DNA from: Pseudonocardia alaniniphila | GTDB lineage: Bacteria > Actinomycetota > Actinomycetes > Mycobacteriales > Pseudonocardiaceae | Assembly: GCF_022524485.1 (NCBI RefSeq) | Contig: NZ_JAKXMK010000011.1 | Coordinates: forward strand, 124,001 to 188,000 | DNA: 64,000 nucleotides | Direction: 5' to 3' | Shown: in pieces, positions 43,592-52,430 of the stretch | Layout of the letters: each line of letters opens with the position of its first letter | How positions within the stretch are numbered: position 1 is the stretch's first letter | The notes under the pieces: model-generated | Database searches by the model: none | What the model was told of the DNA's origin: nothing | Seen by the model: only the letters and a program-made list of their open reading frames with translations | Program-made: the position numbers and the translations under genes

Positions 43592-44233
43592 ATGACCGAC
43601 GCCGACGTGCTGCGTGCGCGGCTCCGGCACGTCTGCTGGATCGGTGGCGGGAGCGGTGCAGGCAAGTCGGTCATCGCGCGTCGCCTGGCGGCCCGACACG
43701 GCCTTCGTCTGTACGCGTCCGACGACGTGATGTCGGATCACGCCGGCCGCAGCACGCCGGAGGACTCCCCGTTCCTGAGCAGGTTCGCGGCGATGGACAT
43801 GGACGAGCGATGGGCCAACCGTTCTCCGGAGACCATGCTCGAGACGTTCCACTGGTTCCGGGGCGAGGGATTCAACCTGCTCGTCGATGATCTCCTCCGC
43901 CTGCCGAGGGAGCCTCGCGTCATCGCCGAGGGCTTCCGGCTGTTGCCGTCCCTCGTGAAGCCTCTCCTCGGCGTGCCTGGTCACGCCGTCTGGCTCCTCC
44001 CGACGCCCGAGTTCCGCCGGGCAGCGTTCGAGGCGCGGGGTTCGTTGTGGGAGATCGCCCGGAAAACCAGCGATCCGGAGCGGGCCCTGCGCAACCTGCT
44101 GGAACGCGATCGGATGTTCACCGAACGGCTTTACGGAGACGCGAAGCAACTCGGACTGCAGATCATCGAGGTCGATACCACGATGACGGAGGACGATCTG
44201 GCTGGGCGAGTGGCGGAGGTGTTCGAACTCTGA
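43592..44233 (+). CDS. P-loop NTPase (kinase-like)
   Basis: The 213-residue cytoplasmic protein has Walker A CWIGGGSGAGKSVIARRLA near residue 16 and a DDVMSDH acidic motif that may bind metal or substrate. The later ERDRMFTERLYGDAKQLGLQIIEVD is lid-like, with an Arg. It resembles shikimate/adenylate-kinase-type small-molecule kinases; substrate unknown. Confidence 0.8.
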   Translation: MTDADVLRARLRHVCWIGGGSGAGKSVIARRLAARHGLRLYASDDVMSDHAGRSTPEDSPFLSRFAAMDMDERWANRSPETMLETFHWFRGEGFNLLVDDLLRLPREPRVIAEGFRLLPSLVKPLLGVPGHAVWLLPTPEFRRAAFEARGSLWEIARKTSDPERALRNLLERDRMFTERLYGDAKQLGLQIIEVDTTMTEDDLAGRVAEVFEL

Positions 44234-44252
44234 CTCCCCGGGGTGCCAGGCG

Positions 44253-44648
44253 CTACTTCGGCGAAGCTCCGCTGGTCGGAATCCCGGTGTTGCCCGCTGC
44301 GGCGCCGTCGTCTCCCGGGCCATGGTCACGCTCGAGGTCGTGGTCGGCGTGGAAGAGAGCCTCCGTCAGCAGACGCCGGACGTGCTCGTCGGCGGCCGTG
44401 TAGTAGACGTAGGTGCCCTGCCGGCGGCCGCGCACGATTCCGGCCAGCCGCAGCTTCGACAGGTGCTGACTCACCGCGGTGGGTGCGGCACCGACCAGTT
44501 CGGCGAGGCAGGCGACCGACGTTTCGCCCTGTAGGAGCGCCCACATGATCTTCATTCGCGTGGGGTCGCCGAGCATGCGGAACGCGTCGGCGGCGTGGTG
44601 AACCTGCTCGTCGTCCGGCATCCGGAACCCCGGCAGCGAGGCGTGCAT
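44253..44648 (-). CDS. ArsR/SmtB-family metalloregulator
   Basis: The 131-residue repressor has a winged helix FRMLGDPTRMKIMWALLQGETSVACLAELVGAAPTAVSQHLSKLRLAGIVRGRRQGTYVYYTAADEHVRRLL. The C-terminal helix and tail LFHADHDLERDHGPGDD supply His/Asp ligands resembling the alpha-5 site of NmtR/CzrA-type nickel, cobalt or zinc sensors. It is divergent from the metal-transport ATPase, and nested dyads lie between them. It should derepress the ATPase when metal is high. Confidence 0.92.
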   Translation of the reverse strand: MHASLPGFRMPDDEQVHHAADAFRMLGDPTRMKIMWALLQGETSVACLAELVGAAPTAVSQHLSKLRLAGIVRGRRQGTYVYYTAADEHVRRLLTEALFHADHDLERDHGPGDDGAAAGNTGIPTSGASPK

Positions 44649-44695
44649 TCCGTGATTCTATCCCTGCCTGTAGATCTGATGAGCTGTTCAGCAAT

Positions 44696-44731
44696 GTACC
44701 TCACTGCTTATATGCGTATCTACGCAGGTAC
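44696..44731. promoter_or_regulatory. nested inverted repeats, probable ArsR operator
   Basis: TGCGTA-TC-TACGCA (44713-44726) is a perfect 6-2-6 dyad. GTACCT (44696) and AGGTAC (44726) form outer arms around it. The site ends 11 bp before the ATPase GTG, so bound repressor would block transcription. Confidence 0.7.
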
Positions 44732-44742
44732 GCTGGTGCGCC

Positions 44743-46731
44743 GTGACGGTTCTGCAGGAAAGACCTCAACCCACCCGTCCCGCGCGGGTTTCCTGGGCGT
44801 GGGTCTGGGGCGTGGCCGAGGCGCGGTGGGCGGTGATCGCGACGGTGCTGTTCGCGGCCGGCGGCCTCGCCCAGCTGGTCGACGCACCGGTCGTTCTGTG
44901 GTGGGGCCTCTACCTCGGGTGCTACCTGGCCGGAGGGTGGGAGCCCGCATCGGCCGGACTGCGCGCGTTGCGGCAACGCACGCTGGACGTCGACCTGTTG
45001 ATGATCGTTGCAGCGCTGGCGGCCGCGGCGATAGGTCAGGTGTTCGACGGCGCTCTGCTGATCGTCATCTTCGCCACGTCAGGGGCGTTGGAGGCGGTCG
45101 CGACCCGTCGTACCGCGGATTCGGTGCGGGCGCTGCTGGACCTGGCGCCCGAGCGTGCCGTGCGGATCGGGCCACACGGACGTGAAGATGTCGTGGAGAC
45201 CGCCGAGCTCGTCGTCGATGACATCGTGCTGGTTCGTCCGGGGGAGCGGATCGGCGCCGACGGAGAGGTGCTCGACGGCGTCAGTGAGGTGGACCAGGCC
45301 GCGATCACGGGCGAGCCGTTGCCGGTGCTCAAGCAGCCAGGGGACGAGGTCTTCGCCGGCACGGTCAACGGCACCGGGGCGCTGCGCGTGCGGGTCGGGC
45401 GTCCGGCCGCGGACTCGGTGGTGGCCCGCATCGTGGCGATGGTCGAACGGGCCTCCGCCACCAAGGCGCGAACGCAGCTGTTCATCGAGCGGGTCGAGCA
45501 GCGGTACTCGGCGGCCATGGTCGTGGCCACGTTGGCGCTGGTCGCGATTCCGCTCGCTCTCGGTGCGGCGTTCGAGCCGACCCTGCTGCGGGCGATGACG
45601 TTCATGATCGTGGCGTCGCCGTGCGCGGTGGTGCTCGCGACGATGCCGCCGCTGTTGTCCGCGATCGCCAACGCCGGACGGCACCGGGTGCTGATCAAGT
45701 CGGCGGTCGTCATGGAGAAGTTCGGCCAGGCCACCCTGGTGGCGTTCGACAAGACCGGCACCCTGACGGAGGGTGCGCCACGGGTCGCCGAGCTCGCCGT
45801 GGTCCCGGCCGCCGCCATCCACGCCGACGAGGCACTCACCCTCGCCGCCGCCACTGAGCGGTCCAGCGAGCACCCGATCGCCCGCGCCGTGGTGGCGTTG
45901 GCCCGCGAGCGCAACCTGGATCTACCCGCCGCCAACGGCTTCACCTCGGCACCGGGTCAGGGCGTGAGCGCGACCGTCGCCGGCCGATGTGTCCGGGTCG
46001 GTTCCCCAGGCCTTCTCATCGCCTGCGGAGACGAGCCCGACGAGGGGACGATCCAGGCTCGCGGTCTCGTCCGGAGGTTCGAGACGGGTGGGCGGACGGC
46101 CGTGGTCGTGCTCATCGACGATGTTCCCGTCGCTGTGCTGGCCATCGCCGACCGGCTCCGGCCCGGCGCCCGCGAGACCGTCACTGCGCTGACCGCCCTC
46201 ACCGGACACTCCCCGATACTGCTGACCGGCGACAACCAGCGCGCTGCAGAAGCACTGGCGTCCGAGGTCGGTATCACCGACGTGCGAGCATGCCTGCTCC
46301 CCGCCGGGAAGGTCGACGCCGTACGCGCCCTGCAAGCCGACGGGCACCGGGTGCTCCTCGTCGGCGACGGTGTCAACGACGCCCCCGCGATGGCCACCGC
46401 CCACCTCGGCGTGGCGATGGGCCGGCAGGGCTCCGACCTCGCGCTGGAGACCGCTGACGCGGTCATCGTCCGGGACGAGCTGGACACCCTTCCGAGCATG
46501 ATCGGGCTGTCCCGGCGGGCACACCGCGTCGTCCGGGCGAACCTGTTCATCGCCGCTGCCGTGATCGTTCTGCTGGTCGGCTGGGACCTCGTCGGCACGC
46601 TGCCCCTCCCGCTCGGCGTCGCCGGCCATGAGGGGTCCACGGTCATCGTCGGTCTCAACGGGATGCGGTTGCTGCACTCCCGTGTATGGCGTCGGGTCCA
46701 GGGCGGGCGCTCGCAGCGGCAGAGACCGTGA
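44743..46731 (+). CDS. P1B-4-type heavy-metal-transporting ATPase (CtpD-like)
   Basis: The 662-residue ATPase lacks an N-terminal metal-binding domain. It shows TGEPLPVLK (actuator), SPC in FMIVASPCAVVLATMPPL, phosphorylation site FDKTGTLT near residue 336, SSEHPIARAVV, GDGVNDAPAMA and the last-helix motif AGHEGSTVIVGLNGMRLL. SPC plus HEGST marks the P1B-4 class, which exports Co, Fe or Ni. It belongs with M. tuberculosis CtpD-type pumps. GTG 44743 is close behind the ArsR operator. Confidence 0.95.
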   Translation: MTVLQERPQPTRPARVSWAWVWGVAEARWAVIATVLFAAGGLAQLVDAPVVLWWGLYLGCYLAGGWEPASAGLRALRQRTLDVDLLMIVAALAAAAIGQVFDGALLIVIFATSGALEAVATRRTADSVRALLDLAPERAVRIGPHGREDVVETAELVVDDIVLVRPGERIGADGEVLDGVSEVDQAAITGEPLPVLKQPGDEVFAGTVNGTGALRVRVGRPAADSVVARIVAMVERASATKARTQLFIERVEQRYSAAMVVATLALVAIPLALGAAFEPTLLRAMTFMIVASPCAVVLATMPPLLSAIANAGRHRVLIKSAVVMEKFGQATLVAFDKTGTLTEGAPRVAELAVVPAAAIHADEALTLAAATERSSEHPIARAVVALARERNLDLPAANGFTSAPGQGVSATVAGRCVRVGSPGLLIACGDEPDEGTIQARGLVRRFETGGRTAVVVLIDDVPVAVLAIADRLRPGARETVTALTALTGHSPILLTGDNQRAAEALASEVGITDVRACLLPAGKVDAVRALQADGHRVLLVGDGVNDAPAMATAHLGVAMGRQGSDLALETADAVIVRDELDTLPSMIGLSRRAHRVVRANLFIAAAVIVLLVGWDLVGTLPLPLGVAGHEGSTVIVGLNGMRLLHSRVWRRVQGGRSQRQRP

Positions 46732-46804
46732 TCGCGGAGCATCGGGGACATGCCGGCGCCGGTCGTATGCTGCAGGAGCTGACCGGCCGCCGAAGAGGAG
46801 TTCT

Positions 46805-47461
46805 GTGGACCACTCACGCCTGTCGATGCCACTCGGTGATGCGATCTTCACGCAGCGGGCTATACGCCGGTTCCGGCCGGACCCTGTCCCGCTCGCCGAC
46901 CTCGAACTGATCGTGTCCGCGGCAGCGAAGGCCCCGAACGGCGGCAACAGCCAGATCGCGCGTTTTCTCGCCGTGAACGACCCCGATCTGATCCGCGAGT
47001 TCGGGGCGCTCTACCGCGAGGCGTGGTGGGCGAAGCGGCGGGACGCGGAGGGCTGGACCGGACCAGACGACCTGACCGAAGCCGAGCGCGTCCAATGGGC
47101 GTCGTCCATGCGGCTGGCCGACGATATGGGCGGCGTTCCGTGCGTCGTCTTCGCCCTGTCCGTGCCGCCCAACGGGGCGGGTTCGGTTCTCCCGGCCACC
47201 CAGAACCTCATGCTGGCTGCACGCGGGCTCGGCATCGGTTCGGTGCCGACGACGCTCCACCCCTCGGTGGAGGACCGGTTCCGGGAGATGTTCGGGATCC
47301 CGGCCGAGGTGGCGTTTCACTTCGCGATCCCGCTCGGTTACCCGGCCGGCAGCTTCGGCCCGACGAAGCGTCGATCGACCTGGGAGACCACCTACCTCAA
47401 CCGGTGGGAGGGTGCCGTGCCGTGGGCACCGGCGGCAGCCTCGGCCGGTCCGAGCTCCTGA
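46805..47461 (+). CDS. nitroreductase-family FMN enzyme
   Basis: The 218-residue protein begins at GTG 46805 after AGAGGAG. It has the N-terminal FTQRAIRRFRPDPVPLADLELIVSAAAKAPNGGNSQIARFLAV (FMN phosphate-binding Arg and Ser), MLAARGLGIGSVPTTLHP and a C-terminal FAIPLGYPAGSFGPTKRR. Such enzymes reduce nitro compounds, quinones or flavins with NAD(P)H. It is co-directional with the metal ATPase and ends in a hairpin. Confidence 0.9.
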   Translation: MDHSRLSMPLGDAIFTQRAIRRFRPDPVPLADLELIVSAAAKAPNGGNSQIARFLAVNDPDLIREFGALYREAWWAKRRDAEGWTGPDDLTEAERVQWASSMRLADDMGGVPCVVFALSVPPNGAGSVLPATQNLMLAARGLGIGSVPTTLHPSVEDRFREMFGIPAEVAFHFAIPLGYPAGSFGPTKRRSTWETTYLNRWEGAVPWAPAAASAGPSS

Positions 47462-47479
47462 CCGGCACCTCGGCCGGTC
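47460..47479. terminator. hairpin after the nitroreductase gene
   Basis: GACCGGC-ACCTCG-GCCGGTC is a perfect 7-bp stem with a 6-base loop, overlapping the nitroreductase stop. Confidence 0.5.
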
Positions 47480-47512
47480 GGTCACTGCACTGTTGCGAAC
47501 AACCTGGTCCGC

Positions 47513-48193
47513 CTAACGCTCTGCGGCCGCCAGGGCACGTCGGACGACGTCGGCGTTCCCGGGCTCGCCCGGCGACTCCATGAAGTTCGGGTTCCCGCCG
47601 GCATAGATCGGGCCGTACGCCGGGGTGCCGGGCTGGAAGCGCCAGCCCTCGGCGAGCGGGCCGGCATCGACCGTGTCGTAACCGATCCCGTCGAGGAACG
47701 CCGTCACTGCTGCCTTTGCCTGCGCGTCGTCGCCCGTGATCGCGAGCGCGCTGCGCTCGGGGGAGCCGGCCGGACGCGGCAGGGCCTGGAGGTGCCTGAA
47801 GAAGATGTTGTTGAAGCCCTTGACGACCTTGGACGTCGGCAGGTGTTTCTGGAGCAGCTCACTGCTGGTGGTGGAACCGTTGTCCAGCTCCGGGATCTGC
47901 CCGTCGCGCTGCGGGTAGTAGTTGTTGGTGTCGATCACAGGCTTTCCGGCGAGCGGTTCGACAGGCACGCTCTGATAGGCCTTCAGGGGGATGGTCACGA
48001 CGACCACGTCGCCTGCCTCAGCCGCCTCGGCCGGTGTGGCGGCCCGGGCACTCGACCCCAGCTCGTCGACCAGTTCCTTGAGCGTCTCCGGCCCGCGCGA
48101 GTTACTCAGCACCACGTCGTATCCGCCGGCGACAGCCAGCCGTGCCACGGTCCCGCCGATCAACCCGGCGCCGATCAGTCCAATTGTCGTCAC
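47513..48193 (-). CDS. NADPH-dependent F420 reductase-like oxidoreductase
   Basis: The 226-residue Rossmann protein begins TTIGLIGAGLIGGTVARLAVAGGYDVVLSNSRGPETL at GTG 48193. The NSRG after beta-2 is the NADP-phosphate pocket of the F420H2:NADP oxidoreductase family. It continues VVVVTIPLKAYQSVPVEPLAGKPVIDTNNYYPQRDG and KGFNNIFF. Members reduce F420, or act as ferric/imine-type reductases. Confidence 0.87.
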   Translation of the reverse strand: MTTIGLIGAGLIGGTVARLAVAGGYDVVLSNSRGPETLKELVDELGSSARAATPAEAAEAGDVVVVTIPLKAYQSVPVEPLAGKPVIDTNNYYPQRDGQIPELDNGSTTSSELLQKHLPTSKVVKGFNNIFFRHLQALPRPAGSPERSALAITGDDAQAKAAVTAFLDGIGYDTVDAGPLAEGWRFQPGTPAYGPIYAGGNPNFMESPGEPGNADVVRRALAAAER

Positions 48194-48248
48194 GTCGGAC
48201 GACAGCCCCGAAATGCGGGGGTCTATTCCCGCGCGAGTGAGCGCGCGG

Positions 48249-50726
48249 TCATATCCGCAGTCCCGTGTGTGCGACCTCGCCGTGTCGTGGCACCGGCGTC
48301 TCACCGGTGTGTCCGTTCGTAGGGCCGGGTTCGTGGCGGTGGCGCGGCGACGGCGGTGTGGCCGGGCGCCCCGGGAAGGAGGCGTCCGAGCGATCGCGCT
48401 GCGCAGGAGGCTGCCGGTACTCGGTTCGTGGGCGGAGCACAGCGGGTTGCGGAGGGAGCGTGCGCGGATGCGGTGTGGGAAGCGGGTCCAACGTCGATCG
48501 TGGGCGCTGGTCGGCTCGGATCCTGGGCGCCGGGGCGGGCTGCGGCGGGTTCTCGGCCGCGGCGCGATGCCGTCCTGTCGTGGGACGGGCCCCGTTGCTC
48601 CAGCCCGCGGACGGCACGACCGGAAGCCTGCTGGTGGTCGCCGTCGTGTCGCGGCCTGCTGGGGCGCCGGCCGTGCGGGACGGCGCAGCAGAGGGCGGGT
48701 AGTCGCGGCCGAGCGTCTTGACCGGGCGCGCCGGGAGGATGCGGGCGAACCGTGTGGTCGCCGACGTGCTGTCCGCGGCAGCCGGTCGCGGCCGCGCCAC
48801 GGGAAAGCTCGTGGTGGGCGCGTTCGCCGGAGGACCGACCGGCGGCCGGCCCGCAGCGATCGGGGCGATCGGCCGGCTGGGCTGGTCGGGGTGGTGCAGC
48901 TGGTAGAGCCGGGTGTAGCCGGGGTGACGGCCCAGGAGTTGCTGATGGGTGCCCATACCGGTGATCACGCCACCGTCGAGGAACAGGATCTGGTCGGCGT
49001 CGGTGACGGTGAGGAGGTTGTGCGAGATGACGATCGTCGTTCGGCCACTCATCAGCCTGCGCATCGGCTCGAGCACCCGCTGCGTCGACTCGGCGTCCAG
49101 ACCGGTGGTCGGTTCGTCGAGCAGCAGCACCGGTGAGTTGCGGATCATCGCCCGGGCGATCGCGAGGCGCTGGCGCTGCCCACCCGAGAGCATCCGGCCG
49201 CGCTGCCCGATCCTGGTGTCGTAGCCGTCGGGCAACGCAGAGATGAACCCGTGCGCGTCCGCGGCGACCGCAGCGGCGGTGATCTCCCGGTCGGTGGCGT
49301 CGGGTTTGCCGTAGCGGATGTTGTCGGCCACGGTGCCGTCGAACACGAGGGTCTCTTGCAGAACCGCTGTGACGTTGCGCCGCAGATCACTCAGCGACAG
49401 GTCCCTCAGATCCCGCCCGTCCAGCGTGATCCGGCCGTTGGAGGGGTCGTAGAAACGCAGCATCAGCTTGGTCAGCGTGGTCTTGCCCGCGCCGCTCGCC
49501 CCGACGATCGCGACCTTGGCCCCGGGCGGGACCTGATAGCTGATCCCGCGCAGCACCGCCTTGTCGGTGCCCGGGTAGCTGAACTCGACGTCCTCGAAAC
49601 GGACCTCGCCAGATGCGCGGGTCAACGGGCGGGGGTCATCGGGTTCGACGACGCCGGGCTCCTCGTCGAGGACCTCGATGATGCGCTCGGCGCTGGCGCT
49701 CGCGGAGTAGAGCGAGTTCCACAGATTGCCGAAGCCGCTGATGGGTCCGTAGAGCTGCGTGAGGTAGGCGACGAAGACCAGCAGGCCACCCAGCGTGATC
49801 CTGTTGTTGGCCAGTTCCCACACCGCGATGCCGACGACCAGCAGCACGCCGATCGTCTCGAGCAGGCTGCTGAACGGGGAGAACAGCGCTTCGAGCCTGG
49901 TGGCGGTCATCTGGGCCCGGAAGCTGCCCAGGTTCTCCTCCTGGAACCGGTCCACCTCGTGTTCTTCACGGTCGTAGGCCTGAACCAGCGCGACGTTGCC
50001 CAGGGACTCCTCGGCCACCGCCGTGATCGAACCCGAGCGGCGCCTGCGCTCCCGTGAGGCGTCCTTGATGCGCCGCGAGAACCCTCGTGCCAACAACAGG
50101 AAGCCCGGCGCGGCGACGAATGCGGCCAACGCCAGTTGCCAGTTCAGATAGAACATGGCAGCGGTGAAGAATGCGATCTGGAACGTGTAGCTCAGTGCCA
50201 CGTTCACGCCGGTCAGGACCAGCGACTCGATCGCGCCGACGTCGCCGGTCAGCCGGGACAGGATGTCGCCGAGCTGGTTTCGCTCGAAGTACCCCAGAGA
50301 TAGTCGTTGAATATGTGCGAAGAGTCGAACCCGGAGGCCGAGAACGAAACGCTCACCCACCCACACCGACATGTACTGGTCGGTGAAGTTCAGCAGTCCT
50401 TCGAGCAGGGTGATTCCCAGATACGCAGCGGCCACCGCCGGGAACAGCCGGTAATCGTGCGGGGTCAGGACGTCGTCGACGAGGATCTTGAACAGCCAGA
50501 CACTGACGGTCGCCAGCGCCGGACCGATCGCGGACAGCAGCAGGCTTAGTAGCATGCGCCCGCGGAACGGGCGGGTCTCGGGCCAGAACCTGCGGAAGAT
50601 CGACCGGACCTTCAGCCGGGGGGCCTGCTCGACCAGCGACGTTCCGCCTCCGGCACCGTCGTCGTCCGCCGGTCCGGTCTCGGGCGCCGTGCCAGCGGAA
50701 ATGGCATCGGACGATACGGCTGACAT
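48249..50726 (-). CDS. ABC exporter (fused permease-ATPase) with long Pro-rich tail
   Basis: The 825-residue half-transporter has six membrane helices (about residues 55-345), Walker A VGASGAGKTTLTK near 410, signature LSGGQRQRLAIARAM near 514, Walker B VLLLDEPTTGLD and switch VISHNLL. The catalytic unit ends near residue 620; a further 200 residues of Pro/Ala/Arg/Thr-rich, apparently disordered sequence follow, which is unusual. There is no C39 peptidase domain. GGAGGGGG precedes ATG 50726. Upstream on the same strand are a 16-bp hairpin and a His-rich peptide gene, so the peptide is a candidate cargo. Confidence 0.92.
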   Translation of the reverse strand: MSAVSSDAISAGTAPETGPADDDGAGGGTSLVEQAPRLKVRSIFRRFWPETRPFRGRMLLSLLLSAIGPALATVSVWLFKILVDDVLTPHDYRLFPAVAAAYLGITLLEGLLNFTDQYMSVWVGERFVLGLRVRLFAHIQRLSLGYFERNQLGDILSRLTGDVGAIESLVLTGVNVALSYTFQIAFFTAAMFYLNWQLALAAFVAAPGFLLLARGFSRRIKDASRERRRRSGSITAVAEESLGNVALVQAYDREEHEVDRFQEENLGSFRAQMTATRLEALFSPFSSLLETIGVLLVVGIAVWELANNRITLGGLLVFVAYLTQLYGPISGFGNLWNSLYSASASAERIIEVLDEEPGVVEPDDPRPLTRASGEVRFEDVEFSYPGTDKAVLRGISYQVPPGAKVAIVGASGAGKTTLTKLMLRFYDPSNGRITLDGRDLRDLSLSDLRRNVTAVLQETLVFDGTVADNIRYGKPDATDREITAAAVAADAHGFISALPDGYDTRIGQRGRMLSGGQRQRLAIARAMIRNSPVLLLDEPTTGLDAESTQRVLEPMRRLMSGRTTIVISHNLLTVTDADQILFLDGGVITGMGTHQQLLGRHPGYTRLYQLHHPDQPSRPIAPIAAGRPPVGPPANAPTTSFPVARPRPAAADSTSATTRFARILPARPVKTLGRDYPPSAAPSRTAGAPAGRDTTATTSRLPVVPSAGWSNGARPTTGRHRAAAENPPQPAPAPRIRADQRPRSTLDPLPTPHPRTLPPQPAVLRPRTEYRQPPAQRDRSDASFPGRPATPPSPRHRHEPGPTNGHTGETPVPRHGEVAHTGLRI

Positions 50727-50742
50727 GAAAGACCCCCTCCGT

Positions 50743-50781
50743 CACGCGGCCCCACCCGCGCATGTCGGGTGGGGCCGCGTG
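50743..50781 (-). terminator. 16-bp perfect hairpin between peptide gene and exporter
   Basis: Arms 50743-50758 and 50766-50781 (CACGCGGCCCCACCCG and its exact complement) enclose a 7-base loop. It lies 12 bp after the peptide stop and 16 bp before the exporter ATG, with no U-run. Such a stem can act as partial terminator or 3' stabiliser, giving more peptide mRNA than exporter mRNA. Confidence 0.75.
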
Positions 50782-50793
50782 TAGTCAAGAAGC

Positions 50794-50979
50794 TCAGCGG
50801 CAGTGGCCGCCAGAGTGGTTCTTGCCACCGTCGTGACGGCTGTGGTGGTTGTGCTTGTGGTGCCAGCTCACCGGGCGGTGGTCGTGGTCGTCGTGACCGT
50901 GGCCGTGGTCATGGCCGTGGTCGTGCCCCCTCGGGGCGTCCTTGCATCCCTTGGAGGGGCTCCAGCCGAAGTTAGCCAT
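50794..50979 (-). CDS. His-rich 61-residue peptide
   Basis: The small protein starts MANFGWSPSKGCKDAPRG, followed by HDHGHDHGHGHDDHDH and a second cluster SWHHKHNHHSRHD, ending GGHCR. Sixteen of 61 residues are His, with Cys at 12 and 60. AAGGA lies six bases before ATG 50979, and the C-terminal GGHC and internal spacing look designed for metal binding. It has no classical signal peptide. With the hairpin and exporter downstream it resembles a precursor-peptide cassette, though no modification enzyme adjoins. It may be a metal buffer or a secreted chelating peptide. I know no named family. Confidence 0.75.
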   Translation of the reverse strand: MANFGWSPSKGCKDAPRGHDHGHDHGHGHDDHDHRPVSWHHKHNHHSRHDGGKNHSGGHCR

Positions 50980-51592
50980 GTCGTTCCTTTCCTAGCGTTT
51001 CGTACCTCGGGGAGCGAGGTCCGATTCGTGACCCCGGGGAGTGGGATCGCATCAGGTACATCGGAGCCCAACCGCAACCTGTTTCTCATGAACTCGTGAT
51101 CTCGCCTGGATAGCGCAGCCGAACCTGGCGAATCCGGATGAAATCGGACAGATCGTGGATAATCTGAATCCGTTGAAACCGGATAAAACTGGGCGTCGAG
51201 GTTGCTCCGAACAGTACGACCCGGCCAGGTTGGCCGCTGATCGGGTGAATCAGACGTGGCGGGGTTCGTCCCCGCTATGCCTGTGTGTTCCTGGACGCTC
51301 ACCGGGCGTTCGCGCATCATCCGAAACCGCCGGATTGCACCGGCCCTGACCTGCGTAGAAATCATCGCAGTGACGCCGACCACTATGCGTCTCGCCGGAG
51401 AGCGGAGAGCCCCGACGTTGACGGCGCAAACGTTGCCGAGGAGTCATGAGGGATCAGTAGCCGGGTGCGCGTGCGCCGTCGGTCTTCTCGGGGCGGTGAC
51501 GAGCAGGTGTACGGCCGGCACGTCGACCGTCAGCCGTTACGAGGCGGGCCTGCGCGCGAGTACCTGCGGCGACGATCTGTGTGGCCAGTCCT
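50980..51592. other. 613-bp intergenic region
   Basis: No gene is supported. The left part is the leader and promoter region of the peptide gene and contains ACCTC-GGGGAGC-GAGGT. The middle (about 51127-51195) is distinctly A/T-richer than the window, with repeated AATCCGGAT/ACCGGATAA motifs. The right part is GC-rich without a convincing frame. Confidence 0.4.
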
Positions 51593-52294
51593 TCAGTCGG
51601 CCTCTCCCGGAGCCTCGATGATCACCCCGAGCAGCTGTGCCTCGGCGGCGTCGAGGTAGGCCCGAAGTTCCGCGAGCGCGCCTGCCCGGTCCCCCGCGTC
51701 GAGCAGGGTGGCGATGCGGCGGTTGCCCTCGATGTAGGGCTGGTGCAGGTCCTGGTGGTCGGGCATGAGGAGGAACGCGAGCCTCAGCTCGGCCAGCACG
51801 TGCTCGAACATCGCGGTGATGTGGGTGCTGCCGCACGCCTCCACCAGGACGCGATGGAAGTCGATGTCGGCCGTGCCGACCGCGTCCCAGTCCTCGCGCT
51901 CCGCAGCTTCGGTGGCGGTCGCGACGCGTGCGGTGAGTGCGTCGCGAACGTCGCTGTCGCGCAGCGCGGCGTCGATCCCGAGCGGCTGGATGAGACGGCG
52001 GGTCTCGTAGATGTCGCGCACATCGGCGGCGGTGACGGTGCGCACGTACACGCCGCGGTGGAGAGCGTGCTCGACCAGCCGCTGGTGGGCGAGCAGCCGG
52101 AACGCCTCGCGAACCGTGTTGCGGGAGATCGTGAGGGCCGCGGCCACGGCTTCCTCCCGCAGCTTGGTGCCCGGCGGCAGCTTCCCGTCGGCGATCTGCC
52201 GCCGGAGCGTCTCGGCGGCCTGCTCTGCGGTGCTCGCGCGCTTCGGCAGAGCTGGGAGCGCCATCACGGCATCGACCGGATCGGCCGTGGTCAC
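51593..52294 (-). CDS. GntR-family regulator with FCD domain
   Basis: The 233-residue protein has a winged helix TAEQAAETLRRQIADGKLPPGTKLREEAVAAALTISRNTVREAFRLLAHQRLVEHALHRGVYVR. The FCD effector domain contains DIYETRRLIQPLGIDAALRD and the metal ligands D-x-x-FH (DIDFHRVL) and H in DHQDLHQPYIEGNRRI. GTG 52294 follows AAGGAAGGTGG. The divergent MHS transporter and the palindrome between them mark its target. The ligand is probably a carboxylic acid. Confidence 0.92.
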   Translation of the reverse strand: MTTADPVDAVMALPALPKRASTAEQAAETLRRQIADGKLPPGTKLREEAVAAALTISRNTVREAFRLLAHQRLVEHALHRGVYVRTVTAADVRDIYETRRLIQPLGIDAALRDSDVRDALTARVATATEAAEREDWDAVGTADIDFHRVLVEACGSTHITAMFEHVLAELRLAFLLMPDHQDLHQPYIEGNRRIATLLDAGDRAGALAELRAYLDAAEAQLLGVIIEAPGEAD

Positions 52295-52368
52295 GGGGGC
52301 CACCTTCCTTCGGTTGGCCGTCACCCTACCCCGAGTCTTGTGGGATGAGTGAACTTCCCTCTTGTTAG

Positions 52369-52381
52369 ATTGTTGAACAAT
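52369..52381. promoter_or_regulatory. GntR operator
   Basis: ATTGTTGAACAAT is a perfect 6-1-6 palindrome between the divergent gntR and transporter genes. It resembles the TTGTnnnACAA sites of FCD-type GntR proteins. Confidence 0.75.
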
Positions 52382-52430
52382 CCTTACTGTGACTGGCATC
52401 TCACCCCATGTCGAAGGTCGAGGAGAACCG

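Noticed and set aside
49251..50057. Plus-strand 268-codon frame opposite the ABC exporter
   Set aside because: It is antisense to the conserved exporter domains, with composition of a shadow frame.
50743..50781. Classical Rho-independent terminator ending the peptide transcript
   Set aside because: The stem is perfect but no U-run follows and the exporter ribosome binding site lies directly after it, so full termination is unlikely; it is reported as an attenuating hairpin instead.
51155..51349. 64-codon frame starting MDNLNPLKPDKTG in the A/T-richer patch
   Set aside because: There is no ribosome binding site, the composition after codon 15 is random and there is no recognisable homology.
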